A stretch of DNA of 64,000 nt. Origin: CAMLOF01 sp041913045. Its GTDB lineage: Bacteria; Pseudomonadota; Gammaproteobacteria; Burkholderiales; Burkholderiaceae_C. Both the position numbers and the translations under genes were made by a program. Each line of letters starts with the position of its first letter. Position 1 is the first letter of the stretch. Below are positions 55,647 to 64,000 of this stretch, in pieces. The notes beneath the pieces were generated by a model. That model worked only from the letters and a program-made list of their open reading frames with translations, was not told the DNA's origin and made no database searches. The DNA lies in the NCBI GenBank assembly GCA_041913045.1, contig JAYSGB010000003.1, forward strand, positions 1-64,000, written 5' to 3'.

Positions 55647-56930
55647 TCAGCCGTGAAGATCGTCGCGGCGGGCGATTTCGAGTAGCCGCTCCAGTTCGTG
55701 CGGGTGGACGCGCTCGTTGTGGCTTTGCCAGCGCTTGATCAGCCACATGACGCCCGCCACCACCAAACCAAAGGCCGTGATGGCGCCGAAGGCCGACAAA
55801 CCCATGCCCGTAGAGAAGCTGTAGGCAGCCCCCAGCCCCAGGATGCAGGCCTGCTCGTTGAAATTCTGAACCGCAATGGAGCGCCCTGCGCCCATGAGGT
55901 TGTGGCCACGGTGTTGCAGCAATGCATTCATGGGCACCACCAGGAAGCCGCCCAGCCCGCCCAGCAGGATGAGGAAGGGCGCAGCCATCCAGACGTTGTC
56001 GATGAAGTTCATGAGCACGACCAACAGCCCCATGCCTATGCCCAGAGGTATGACGCGGGTGGCATGCTCCAGGCGCATGCGCATGGACGCCACAACCGCC
56101 CCCACCGCCGTGCCGATGGCCACCACACCAACCAGCGACGAAGCTTGGGTGGTGCTGTAACCCAGTGCCGCTGCCGCCCAGGCCAGCACGATGTAGCGGA
56201 GGTTGCCGCTCACGCCCCAGAAAAGGGTAGTGGTGGCCAGGGATATCTGCCCCAGACGGTCACGCCAGAGGCGGCTGTTGCAAGTCCAGAAATCAGGCAG
56301 CAACGCCAAGGGGTTGGCGGGCATATGCCGCATTGGCGCTCCAGTGCGGGGAATGCGCGTATTGAACCAGGCTGCCAGCCCATAGACCACGACCAGCACG
56401 AGGATGGCAGCTTCCGCGGGGCGGTCGATGCCCAGATGGACGCCCGGCAGACTGATGCTCAACAGTTTGGAAGAGAGTACCGGCCCCACAAGCTGGCCGC
56501 CCAGCACGACCCCAAGAATGATGGATGCGATGGTCAGGCCTTCGATCCAGCCATTGGCCTTGACCAACTGTGAAGGCGGCAGAAGCTCGGTGAGGATGCC
56601 GTACTTGGCAGGCGAATAGGCAGCAGCCCCCAAGCCGACCACGGCATAGGCCATCAGGGGGTGGGTACTGGTGAGCATGAGCACACAGCCCACCACCTTG
56701 ATGGCGTTGCTGATGAACATGACCTGCCCCTTGGGGCGAGCGTCGGCAAAGGCTCCCACAAAAGGGGCCAGCACCACGTAGAACAACGCGAACATGGGCA
56801 CCAGAGCGGCACTTTGCCACTCGGGTGCGGAACGGCTGCGCAGCAACTCAACGGCGACGACAAACAATGCGTTGTCGGCCAGCGAGCTGAAGAACTGCGC
56901 CGTCATGATGGTGTAGAAACCGCGCTTCAT
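55647..56930 (-). CDS. lplT: Lysophospholipid transporter LplT (MFS)
   Basis: Membrane transporter of 427 residues that flips lysophospholipids to the cytoplasmic side for re-acylation. It begins MKRGFYTIMTAQFFSSLADN, a family signature. PAKYGILTELLPPSQLVKAN and VLGGQLVGP are also typical. In some genomes it is fused or adjacent to the acyltransferase aas; none is nearby here. It is divergent from alr across 157 bases. Confidence 0.93.
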   Translation of the reverse strand: MKRGFYTIMTAQFFSSLADNALFVVAVELLRSRSAPEWQSAALVPMFALFYVVLAPFVGAFADARPKGQVMFISNAIKVVGCVLMLTSTHPLMAYAVVGLGAAAYSPAKYGILTELLPPSQLVKANGWIEGLTIASIILGVVLGGQLVGPVLSSKLLSISLPGVHLGIDRPAEAAILVLVVVYGLAAWFNTRIPRTGAPMRHMPANPLALLPDFWTCNSRLWRDRLGQISLATTTLFWGVSGNLRYIVLAWAAAALGYSTTQASSLVGVVAIGTAVGAVVASMRMRLEHATRVIPLGIGMGLLVVLMNFIDNVWMAAPFLILLGGLGGFLVVPMNALLQHRGHNLMGAGRSIAVQNFNEQACILGLGAAYSFSTGMGLSAFGAITAFGLVVAGVMWLIKRWQSHNERVHPHELERLLEIARRDDLHG

Positions 56931-57087
56931 GGGTATGAATTTCTATGCGTGACGACTGACCGAAGGCGGTTTTGTGCAACAGTGGCAGTCCGGCGAGCGG
57001 CCCGCGCGTCTCCAACGAAGCGCGGTTATAGCATGCCCAGCCACGATTCACTGTCATCTCCTTGCGCCACCGTACACATACACCGCC

Positions 57088-58254
57088 ATGCCGCGTCCAA
57101 TTCTTGCCACCGTCCACCTGGGCGCCCTGCGCCACAACCTGACGCGCGCACGCCGCGCCGCCGCCGATGCTCGTGTCTGGGCCGTCGTCAAGGCCAATGC
57201 CTATGGCCATGGCGTGGAGCGCGTTTTCCCGGCGCTGCGCGGCGCGGACGGCTTCGCCCTGCTCGATCTGGCCGAGGCCGAACGCCTGCGGGCGCTGGAC
57301 TGGCGCGGCCCGATCCTGCTGCTCGAAGGCACCTTCGAGCCCCGCGACCTGGAGCTTTGTTCCCGCTTGAACCTGTGGCATGTGGTGCATTGTGAGGAGC
57401 AGATCGACTGGCTCAGCAGCCACAAGACACAACAGCCGCACCGCGTGTTCCTGAAGATGAACTCGGGCATGAACCGCCTGGGCTTCCGGCCTGACGCCTT
57501 CCGCGCGGCCTGGACGCGGCTGAATGCCCTGCCCCAGGTGGAAGAGATTTCGCTGATGACCCACTTCAGCGATGCCGACGGCACCCGCTTTGGGGGCGAT
57601 GGTATTGCCCACCAGGTGCAGGCGTTCGTGGATGCAACGCACGACCTGCCGGGCGAACGCAGCCTGTGCAACAGCGCCGCCACGTTGCGCCATGCGCTGT
57701 CCGTCAAGCTGGGCAGCGAGCAGGCTGCCCAGGCGCTGGCTGCAGACTGGGTGCGCCCCGGCATTGCGGTGTACGGCAGTGCCCCCGACCACCCGGCCCA
57801 CAGCGCCGCCCACTGGGAACTGCGCCCGACGATGACGCTTTCCAGCCAGCTCATTGCCACTCAGGACCTGCAGGTTGGCGACAGCGTGGGCTACGGCTCC
57901 GCCTACGTGGCAGCGGGCCCCATGCGCATTGGCATCGTGGCCTGCGGTTACGCCGACGGCTACCCCCGGCATGCCCCCGGGGGCAACGAAGCCGGCGCCC
58001 CGGTGCTGGTCAACGGCGTTCGCACGCGGCTGGTGGGCCGAGTGAGCATGGACATGCTGGCGGTGGACCTGGGGCCGGTGGAGGCGGCAGGCAAGCACTG
58101 CGCCCTGGGCGACGAAGTGGTGCTGTGGGGCGTGAGCCGGCACGGCGCTGTCTTGCCCATAGACGAAGTGGCCCAGGCCGCCGGAACGATCAGCTACGAG
58201 CTGATGTGCGCCGTGGCACAGCGTGTGCCCTTTGCGGTGGACGACGCTGACTGA
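57088..58254 (+). CDS. alr: Alanine racemase
   Basis: PLP enzyme converting L-alanine to D-alanine for peptidoglycan. The protein has 388 residues from the ATG at 57088 (MPRPILATVHLGALRHNLTR). The PLP lysine is Lys35 in VVKANAYGHG. VGYGSAYVA carries the catalytic tyrosine region and VRPGIAVYGSAP the substrate region. The frame to 56974 is unlikely. It could equally be named dadX; no dadA is near. A single start site after AT-rich leader is not obvious. Confidence 0.95.
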   Translation: MPRPILATVHLGALRHNLTRARRAAADARVWAVVKANAYGHGVERVFPALRGADGFALLDLAEAERLRALDWRGPILLLEGTFEPRDLELCSRLNLWHVVHCEEQIDWLSSHKTQQPHRVFLKMNSGMNRLGFRPDAFRAAWTRLNALPQVEEISLMTHFSDADGTRFGGDGIAHQVQAFVDATHDLPGERSLCNSAATLRHALSVKLGSEQAAQALAADWVRPGIAVYGSAPDHPAHSAAHWELRPTMTLSSQLIATQDLQVGDSVGYGSAYVAAGPMRIGIVACGYADGYPRHAPGGNEAGAPVLVNGVRTRLVGRVSMDMLAVDLGPVEAAGKHCALGDEVVLWGVSRHGAVLPIDEVAQAAGTISYELMCAVAQRVPFAVDDAD

Positions 58255-58280
58255 ACATGTTCTTGGGTTAACCCCCGGAC

Positions 58281-58309
58281 TTGTACTCCTGGGGGTATAT
58301 AGGTATACT
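58281..58309 (+). promoter_or_regulatory. Predicted promoter with an internal G-tract operator in front of the RND operon
   Basis: TTGTAC (58281-58286) and TATACT (58304-58309) are 17 bases apart. The spacer has CCTGGGGGTATATAGG; a matching ACCCCC run lies just upstream (58270-58276). G/C tracts framed by TATA are typical operators of the CsoR/RcnR family, so a metal- or sulfide-responsive control is possible. Confidence 0.5.
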
Positions 58310-58332
58310 GCGGGGTAATTGGAGATTGCCCT

Positions 58333-59457
58333 ATGTACGCCCTTGCCCGCTCACCGCTTTCCACCGCCGCTCGCTCGCCGTCTGGCAGCGTGAAGCCACA
58401 CCGCCGTGCCGCCCTGGCAGCCCTGTCGCTGGCGGTGTCCTGCGGGCTGGCGGGCTTCGTCCCCCTGGCTGCCGCGCAGGCACCCAGCGTTCCCGTGGCC
58501 GAAGTGGCCATGCGCCCGGTGGGCACCGGCCTCACGCTGGATGGCACGCTGCAGGCCGTCAGGCAGAGCACGCTGTCGGCCCAGGCCAGCGGGCGCATTG
58601 CCCAACTGAACGTGAAAGCTGGCGACAGCGTGCGCGCCGGCCAGGTGCTGGCGGTGATCGACGACCGGGTGACCCAGGCGGGGGTGAGCCAGGCGCAGGC
58701 GGGCGTGGCGCAGGCGGAGGCCCAGTTGCGCAACGCCGAGGCCCAGTTGCAGCGCACACGCGACCTGCGGGCGCAGGGCTTCATCTCGCAAGCGGCGCTG
58801 GACACGGCCGAGGCCCAGTTTCGCGCGGCCCAGGCGGGCACTGCCCAGGCTCGGGCCGGGGCAACGCAATCTGCATTGGCGCAGGGTTTCACTCGGTTGA
58901 CCGCGCCTTACGACGGCTACGTGCTGGCCACGCACGCCGAAGCCGGTGACCTGGCTGCCCCTGGCGTGCCTGTGCTCACGGTCTACGCTCCGCAGCCGCT
59001 GCGCGCCGTGACCCATGTACCAGCGTCCCGCGCGGGGCTGGCCCAGGGTGCACAGCGCATTGAGTTGCAACTGCCCAGCGGCCAGTGGGTGGCGCCCGTG
59101 GCGCGCACGAGGCTGCCCGCCGCCGACCCGGTGTCGCAAACCATTGAATGGCGGCTGGACCTGAGCCCGGAACACGCTGCCCAGCAGGTGCCGGGCCAGC
59201 AGGTGCAGGTGCGCTTTGTGTCGGGCAGCGAGACCAAGCTGGTGCTGCCCGCCAGCGCCCTGCTGCGCCGGGGTGAGCTGACGGCGGTGTACGTGGCAGC
59301 GCCCGAGGGCAAAACCGGCTTTGTGCTGCGCGCGGTGCGCGTCGGCGCCAGCCATGGCGAGGCAGGGGTGGAGCTGCTGTCGGGCGTGAAAGCAGGTGAG
59401 CGCGTGGCGCTGGACCCCGTGCGTGCCGGGCTGACAGGCGCGCAAGCCGCCAAATAA
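58333..59457 (+). CDS. RND efflux periplasmic adaptor (membrane-fusion protein)
   Basis: Periplasmic adaptor of 374 residues with a signal peptide (cleavage near AAAQA, residue 49). Lipoyl halves are at QSTLSAQASGRIAQLNVKAG and TRLTAPYDGYVLATHAEAG; between them is a short coiled coil rich in AQAEAQLRNAEAQLQRTR. The beta-barrel and membrane-proximal domains follow (PGQQVQVRFV; VGASHGEAGVELLSGVKAGE). GGAGA precedes the ATG. The substrate is unknown. It is followed 10 bases later by the pump gene. Confidence 0.92.
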   Translation: MYALARSPLSTAARSPSGSVKPHRRAALAALSLAVSCGLAGFVPLAAAQAPSVPVAEVAMRPVGTGLTLDGTLQAVRQSTLSAQASGRIAQLNVKAGDSVRAGQVLAVIDDRVTQAGVSQAQAGVAQAEAQLRNAEAQLQRTRDLRAQGFISQAALDTAEAQFRAAQAGTAQARAGATQSALAQGFTRLTAPYDGYVLATHAEAGDLAAPGVPVLTVYAPQPLRAVTHVPASRAGLAQGAQRIELQLPSGQWVAPVARTRLPAADPVSQTIEWRLDLSPEHAAQQVPGQQVQVRFVSGSETKLVLPASALLRRGELTAVYVAAPEGKTGFVLRAVRVGASHGEAGVELLSGVKAGERVALDPVRAGLTGAQAAK

Positions 59458-59467
59458 GAAGGGCACT

Positions 59468-62400
59468 GTGATGCAAACACCGCAGACAGACACCCCGCGC
59501 GAGAAGCTTGGCTTCTCCGGCTCCGTGGCGCGCGCCTTCCAGGCCAACGCCATCACCCCGCTGCTGGCCCTGGTGGCGCTGCTGCTGGGCCTGTTCGCCG
59601 TGCTGGTGACGCCGCGTGAAGAGGAACCACAGATCAACGTGACCATGGCCAACGTGCTGATCCCCTTCCCCGGGGCGTCGAGCGCGGACGTGGCCAAGAT
59701 GGTGGCGGGCCCGGCGGAGCACGTGCTCTCTCAGATCCAGGGCATTGAGCACACCTACTCGGTGGCACGCCCCGGCGTGGCGGTGCTGACCGTGCAGTTC
59801 CAGGTGGGCGTGTCGCGCACCGAGGCGCTGGTGCGTCTGTACGACGTGCTCAACGCCAACCAGGACTGGCTACCCGCCGGGCTGGGCGTGCTGCCCCCCA
59901 TCGTGAAGCCCAAGGGCATTGACGACGTGCCGGTGCTGGCCGCCACCCTCTGGAGCCCCGACGCCAGCAGCGCACACGACCTGGAGCGCATCGCCTATTC
60001 GGTGGAAACGGAACTCAAGCGCGTGCCCGGCACGCGCGAGGTGCAGACGATTGGCGGCCCAGGGCGGGCGGTGCAGGTGTGGCTGGACCCCGCCCGCCTG
60101 CGCGAGCGTGGTGTGCCGGTGGAGGCGCTGCACAACGCCATCCGCTCGGCCAACCAGGCACTGCCCTCGGGCAGCGTGGCCAACACGCTGGACACCGGCG
60201 CACAGCGCAGCGACATGCTGACCGTGGAAACCGGCGAATTCCTGCGCACGCCGCAGGACGTGGCCGACATCGTGGTGGGCACCAGCAATGGGCGCCCCAT
60301 CTACCTGCGCGAGGTGGCCCGCGTGGAAGCTGGCGCCAAGCTGCCGCAGCGCTATGTGTGGTTCACGCCTGGCGCGGCTGAAGCCGCCGTGGATGGTGTG
60401 CAAGCTGGCCAGAGCTACCCGGCCGTGACCATCACCGTGACCAAGAAGCCCGGAGAAAACGCCGTGGACGTGGCCGCAGGCGCCCGCGCTCGCCTGGACG
60501 AACTGCGCAACACCGTCATCCCCGACGGCGTGCAGGCCACCATCACACGCGACTACGGCCAGACCGCCGCCGAAAAGGCCAACAAGCTGATCCAGAAACT
60601 GGCGTTTGCCACCGGCTCGGTGATTCTGCTGGTGGGCCTGGCCCTGGGCAGGCGCGAAGCGGTGATCGTGGGCGCGGCGGTGATCCTGACGCTCACGGCT
60701 ACGCTGTTCGCCAGCTGGGCCTGGGGCTTCACGCTCAACCGGGTGTCGCTGTTCGCGCTGATCTTCTCCATCGGCATCCTGGTGGACGACGCCATCGTGG
60801 TGGTTGAAAACATACATCGCCACCGCCAGCTCACGCCAGATGCGCCCTTGTCGGTGATCATTCCGCGCGCCGTGGACGAAGTGGGCGGCCCCACCATCCT
60901 GGCCACGTTCACGGTGATTGCGGCGCTGTTGCCCATGGCCTTCGTGAGCGGGCTGATGGGCCCCTACATGAGCCCCATCCCCATCAACGCCAGCATGGGC
61001 ATGGCGATTTCGCTGGCCATTGCCTTCACGGTGACGCCGTGGCTGGCCCTGAAACTGATGCACAAAGGCCCCCACGCTTCGCTACCCCCCGAGGAGGCGC
61101 CTCCCGGCCTTGGGACGGCCCGGCGGCCGGAAGCTGACGGCCACGCCGCCCATGCCCCCAGCAAGCTGACGGGCGGGTTGCAGCGTTTGTTCACCCGCAC
61201 GCTCACACCCTTTTTGCAAAGTGCACGCAAGCGCTGGCTGATGCTGGGCGGCATTGTGGCGGCGCTCTTCCTGTCGGTGGGGCTGACCGTGGTGCAGGCC
61301 GTGGTGCTGAAGATGCTGCCGTTCGACAACAAGAGCGAATTCCAGGTCGTGCTGGACATGCCTGCGGGCAGTTCGCTGGAGAGCACCGCCGCCGCGCTGC
61401 AGGACATGACCGCCTGGCTGGCGCAGCAGCCCGAGGTGACGAACGTGCAAGGTTACGCGGGCACTGCAAGCCCCATCACCTTCAACGGCCTGGTGCGGCA
61501 GTACTACCTGCGCAGCGACGCCGAGCAAGGCGACCTGCAGGTCAACATCGTGGACGCGCACCAGCGCAAGGAAAAGAGCCACGCCATCGCCCAGCGCCTG
61601 CGCCCGGGGCTGGAAGACATCGCCCTGCGCCACAACGGCCGCGTGAAGGTGGTGGAAGTGCCGCCGGGGCCGCCCGTGTTGTCCCCCATCGTTGCCGAGG
61701 TCTATGGCCCTGACGAAGCTGGCCGCGCCGAGTTGGCCCGGCGCGTGGCCCAGGCGTTTGGCGACACGCCAGACATCGTGGGCATAGACACCACGCTCAA
61801 GGAGGACGCACCGCGCGTGTTCCTGCGCGTCAACCGCTCGCGTGCCGAAACCCTGGGCATTCCCGTGCAGACCGTCGCGCAAACGGTGTACACCGCCCTG
61901 TCGGGCAGCGACGCGGCCTACCTGCACGACGGTCACGCCAAGTTTGCCGTGCCGGTGCGCCTGCAACTGCCGCGCGAGGCACAGGTGGGGCTGGACAGCG
62001 TGCTGGCCATGCCTTTGCGGGCGGGCAACGGGCGCATGGTGCCCCTGTCGGAACTGGTGACGGTGGAACGCGGCGTGATCGACCAGCCGCACTTCACCAA
62101 AAACCTGCTGCCCGTGACCTACGTGCTGGGCGATATGGCAGGCAAGACCGATTCGCCGCTGTACGGGCTGTTCGGCATACGCGGCCAGCTAGACAAGGCC
62201 AGCCTGCCCAACACCGGCGAACTGGGTGAATACTGGATTCGCCAGCCCAGCGACCCCTACCGCCAGTACGCCATCAAGTGGGACGGCGAATGGCAGATCA
62301 CCTACGAGACCTTCCGCGACATGGGCGCCGCCTACGCCGTGGGCCTCATCCTGATCTACCTGCTGGTGGTGGCGCAGTTCGGCAGCTACCTCACGCCGCT

Positions 62401-62809
62401 GATCATCATGGCGCCCATCCCGCTGACCATCATCGGCGTGATGCCGGGCCACGCGCTGCTGGGAGCGCAGTACACGGCCACCAGCATGATCGGCATGATC
62501 GCGCTGGCGGGCATCATCGTGCGCAACTCCATCCTGTTGGTGGACTTCATCGAGCTGGAAACCGCGCGCGGCCTGGCCTTTGCCGATGCGGTGGTGCAGT
62601 CTGCCGCCGTGCGTGCGCAGCCCATCGCGCTGACGGGCATCGCTGCCATGATGGGTGCCTTCTTCATCCTGGACGACCCGATCTTCAACGGCCTGGCCGT
62701 GTCGCTGATCTTCGGCATTGCCGTGTCCACGCTATTGACGCTGGTGGTGATTCCGGTGCTGTATTACGCGGTGTACCGCAAGAAGCACCCCGCATCAGCC
62801 GCTGCCTGA
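59468..62809 (+). CDS. RND efflux transporter permease
   Basis: Inner-membrane proton-driven pump of 1113 residues. It has 12 expected helices and two large periplasmic loops. TM4 has SIGILVDDAIVVVENIHRHR with the proton-relay aspartates. The C-terminal GIIVRNSILLVDFIELE is the second half equivalent. A hydrophilic segment near residues 535-570 (PPEEAPPGLGTARRPEADGH) between the halves is GC-rich and looks like an inserted repeat. No outer-membrane partner gene is beside it. Substrate unknown; neighbours suggest sulfur or metal stress. Confidence 0.94.
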   Translation: MMQTPQTDTPREKLGFSGSVARAFQANAITPLLALVALLLGLFAVLVTPREEEPQINVTMANVLIPFPGASSADVAKMVAGPAEHVLSQIQGIEHTYSVARPGVAVLTVQFQVGVSRTEALVRLYDVLNANQDWLPAGLGVLPPIVKPKGIDDVPVLAATLWSPDASSAHDLERIAYSVETELKRVPGTREVQTIGGPGRAVQVWLDPARLRERGVPVEALHNAIRSANQALPSGSVANTLDTGAQRSDMLTVETGEFLRTPQDVADIVVGTSNGRPIYLREVARVEAGAKLPQRYVWFTPGAAEAAVDGVQAGQSYPAVTITVTKKPGENAVDVAAGARARLDELRNTVIPDGVQATITRDYGQTAAEKANKLIQKLAFATGSVILLVGLALGRREAVIVGAAVILTLTATLFASWAWGFTLNRVSLFALIFSIGILVDDAIVVVENIHRHRQLTPDAPLSVIIPRAVDEVGGPTILATFTVIAALLPMAFVSGLMGPYMSPIPINASMGMAISLAIAFTVTPWLALKLMHKGPHASLPPEEAPPGLGTARRPEADGHAAHAPSKLTGGLQRLFTRTLTPFLQSARKRWLMLGGIVAALFLSVGLTVVQAVVLKMLPFDNKSEFQVVLDMPAGSSLESTAAALQDMTAWLAQQPEVTNVQGYAGTASPITFNGLVRQYYLRSDAEQGDLQVNIVDAHQRKEKSHAIAQRLRPGLEDIALRHNGRVKVVEVPPGPPVLSPIVAEVYGPDEAGRAELARRVAQAFGDTPDIVGIDTTLKEDAPRVFLRVNRSRAETLGIPVQTVAQTVYTALSGSDAAYLHDGHAKFAVPVRLQLPREAQVGLDSVLAMPLRAGNGRMVPLSELVTVERGVIDQPHFTKNLLPVTYVLGDMAGKTDSPLYGLFGIRGQLDKASLPNTGELGEYWIRQPSDPYRQYAIKWDGEWQITYETFRDMGAAYAVGLILIYLLVVAQFGSYLTPLIIMAPIPLTIIGVMPGHALLGAQYTATSMIGMIALAGIIVRNSILLVDFIELETARGLAFADAVVQSAAVRAQPIALTGIAAMMGAFFILDDPIFNGLAVSLIFGIAVSTLLTLVVIPVLYYAVYRKKHPASAAA
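61071..61140 (+). repeat. In-frame GC-rich palindromic insertion within the RND pump gene
   Basis: The 70-base block contains the perfect palindrome GGAGGCGCCTCC and CCTTGGGACGGCCCGGCGG, resembling interspersed GC-rich intergenic repeats that I recall from Comamonadaceae. It encodes about 23 residues of a cytoplasmic linker without a frameshift. Confidence 0.45.
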
Positions 62810-62856
62810 ATGGATTTGTTTTCCCAACCCGTGTTTTTCCTCAAAGGAGTTTTGCC

Positions 62857-63084
62857 ATGAACGTCGAGCGTTATATCCGCGTGATTGCCGGTCTTTTCGT
62901 GTTCGTGTCGGTGGCGCTGGGCGCGCCCGCCAGCCCGCTGTTCATGAGCCAGTGGTTCCTGGCCTTCACGGCCTTCGTGGGCTTGAACCTGTTCCAGTTC
63001 GGTTTCACCAACTTCTGCCCGCTGGCTATCATCCTGAGGAAGCTGGGCGTGCCTGAGGGCGCAATGCCCTGCAAGTCCTGCTGA
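62857..63084 (+). CDS. DUF2892 (YgaP-like) inner-membrane protein
   Basis: Small membrane protein of 75 residues from the ATG at 62857 after AAAGGAG. It starts MNVERYIRVIAGLFVFVSVA, then a second helix (FLAFTAFVGLNLFQFGFTNF), and ends EGAMPCKSC with two Cys. The family is often attached to rhodanese domains in sulfur metabolism. It lies 47 bases after the RND pump gene and 20 before the SLAC1-type gene; probably one operon. Confidence 0.88.
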   Translation: MNVERYIRVIAGLFVFVSVALGAPASPLFMSQWFLAFTAFVGLNLFQFGFTNFCPLAIILRKLGVPEGAMPCKSC

Positions 63085-63104
63085 CCCCCTCCTCCTTCGC
63101 GACC

Positions 63105-64000
63105 ATGGCCACATCATCTGCCACCCCCTTGAAGTTTTTGATGCCCGGTTGGTTCTCGCTGGTGATGGGGTTGTGCGGGCTGGCTCTGGCGTGGCGCGCA
63201 GGGGAAGCAGCGCTGGGAGAGATGGCCACGGGCGCGGCCCTGGTGCTCAGCGGTGTGGCGCTGCTGGTGTTTCTGGTGCTGGCGGCAGCTTCCCTGCTGC
63301 GCTGGCAACGTTACCCACAGGCGCTGGAAGAGGACTTGAAGCACCCGGTACGCCATGCCTTCGTGGCCACGGTGCCGGTGTCTTTGCTGCTGCTGGCCAC
63401 CTGCGGGCATGCGCTGGGGCTGCAAGGCGCGGTTCTGCAGACCATTTGGTGGGCGGGCAGCCTGCTGCAGTTGTGGGCCACGCTGTGGGTGCTGGGCCGC
63501 TGGCTGGCGCCCATGCCCAATGCGGGCACTTCGGCACAGGCCGGGGCTTTGTGGCCGGGCGTCACGCCCGTGCTGTTCATTCCGGTGGTGGGCAATGTCG
63601 TCGCGCCGCTGGCAGGCGTGGGGTTGGGGCACGAAGTGTGGTCTGCAGCCCAATTGGGCATAGGTGTGCTGTTCTGGCCGTTGGTGCTGGTGCTGGTGCT
63701 CACGCGGCGGCTGGCCCACAGCCCCTTGCCGGAACGCCTGTTGCCCACCTGGTTCATTACCGTGGCGCCACCCGCCGTGATTGGTTTGGGCATGCTGCAA
63801 TTCCAGGCCCCGGCCTGGGTGGCTCAAGGCTTTTGGGGCGTGGCGCTGTTCAACCTGCTGTGGGTGGGTGCCCAGGCCAAACGCATGGCGGGGCAACCGT
63901 TCGGCGTCGCTTTCTGGGCGCTCTCGTTCCCCTTGGCCGCCTTTACCGCGCTCACACTTCGGCTCGCGGCGCTGCACAAGCTGTCTGCCATGCAGACAGC
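63105..64000 (+). CDS. SLAC1/TehA-type (TDT family) transporter, partial at the 3' end
   Basis: The frame from the ATG at 63105 (MATSSATPLKFLMPGWFSLV) stays open to the window edge, 298 residues so far. Multiple hydrophobic helices match the ten-helix SLAC1/TehA fold, for example GVTPVLFIPVVGNVVAPLAG and WFITVAPPAVIGLGML. The family includes tellurite-resistance TehA and anion channels such as sulfite exporters. It starts 20 bases after the DUF2892 gene. The missing C-terminus lies beyond base 64000. Confidence 0.85.
   Translation, partial: MATSSATPLKFLMPGWFSLVMGLCGLALAWRAGEAALGEMATGAALVLSGVALLVFLVLAAASLLRWQRYPQALEEDLKHPVRHAFVATVPVSLLLLATCGHALGLQGAVLQTIWWAGSLLQLWATLWVLGRWLAPMPNAGTSAQAGALWPGVTPVLFIPVVGNVVAPLAGVGLGHEVWSAAQLGIGVLFWPLVLVLVLTRRLAHSPLPERLLPTWFITVAPPAVIGLGMLQFQAPAWVAQGFWGVALFNLLWVGAQAKRMAGQPFGVAFWALSFPLAAFTALTLRLAALHKLSAMQT

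Overview
The window is one draft-assembly segment (it contains a run of exactly 100 N) from a GC-rich Gram-negative bacterium. Gene content and order point to a betaproteobacterium, most likely family Comamonadaceae: the atpIBEFHAGD order, the str/S10 ribosomal clusters, ybeD-lipB-lipA, and a PTS limited to EIIA/HPr/EI. The assignment rests on gene order and protein resemblance, not on a search.

Layout. 1-6151 (minus): F1Fo ATP synthase operon, atpD cut by the window edge. 6362-8356 (plus): lipoate synthesis (DUF493, lipB, lipA). 8422-29106: a large Lap-type biofilm adhesion locus with a TolC-OmpA fusion outer-membrane protein, LapG protease, LapD c-di-GMP receptor, two LapA-like giant adhesins, a group IIC intron at the terminator between the adhesins, an 81-residue protein, a LuxR-type regulator with a degenerate receiver, LapC (HlyD family) and LapB (ABC). 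29202-33492 (minus): lipoprotein, MFS transporter, EIIA-Man, HPr and EI. 33629-37050: thiol/heme redox genes (thioredoxin-like, TlpA-like, cytochrome c', cytochrome b, GNAT, peroxiredoxin). 37181-47055 (minus): rpsL-rpsG-fusA-tuf-rpsJ and rplC through rpsQ. 47188-51007 (minus): dacA, hydrolase, ferredoxin, VanZ, HemJ. 51053-55631 (plus): SMP-30 lactonase, glcE-glcF, lrgA-lrgB. 55647-58254: lplT and alr. 58333-64000 (plus): RND adaptor and pump, DUF2892 membrane protein and a SLAC1/TehA-type channel that runs off the edge.

The most interesting region is the Lap locus. From established Lap biology, LapB/LapC/TolC export the adhesins and hold them by an N-terminal plug, LapG cuts the plug at an Ala-Ala-Gly site, and LapD, when bound to c-di-GMP, sequesters LapG. 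Here both adhesins carry the same retention module and AAAAG cleavage site, so one protease and one exporter probably control two adhesins. The exporter's outer-membrane protein is fused to an OmpA peptidoglycan-binding domain, and the export operon also contains a pseudo-receiver regulator. The assembly gap lies in a 345-bp tandem repeat of the smaller adhesin; the repeat phase predicts that the missing sequence is 259 + 345n bases. The group IIC intron can be delimited almost to the base (16563-18436) and sits just after the terminator hairpin of the larger adhesin gene.

Other notable points are a UUCG-capped hairpin at the S10 operon start, a perfect 18-bp palindrome between two cytochrome genes, a possible CsoR-family-like operator in front of the RND operon, and an in-frame GC-rich repeat-like insertion in the RND pump. 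No tRNA, rRNA or CRISPR was seen.
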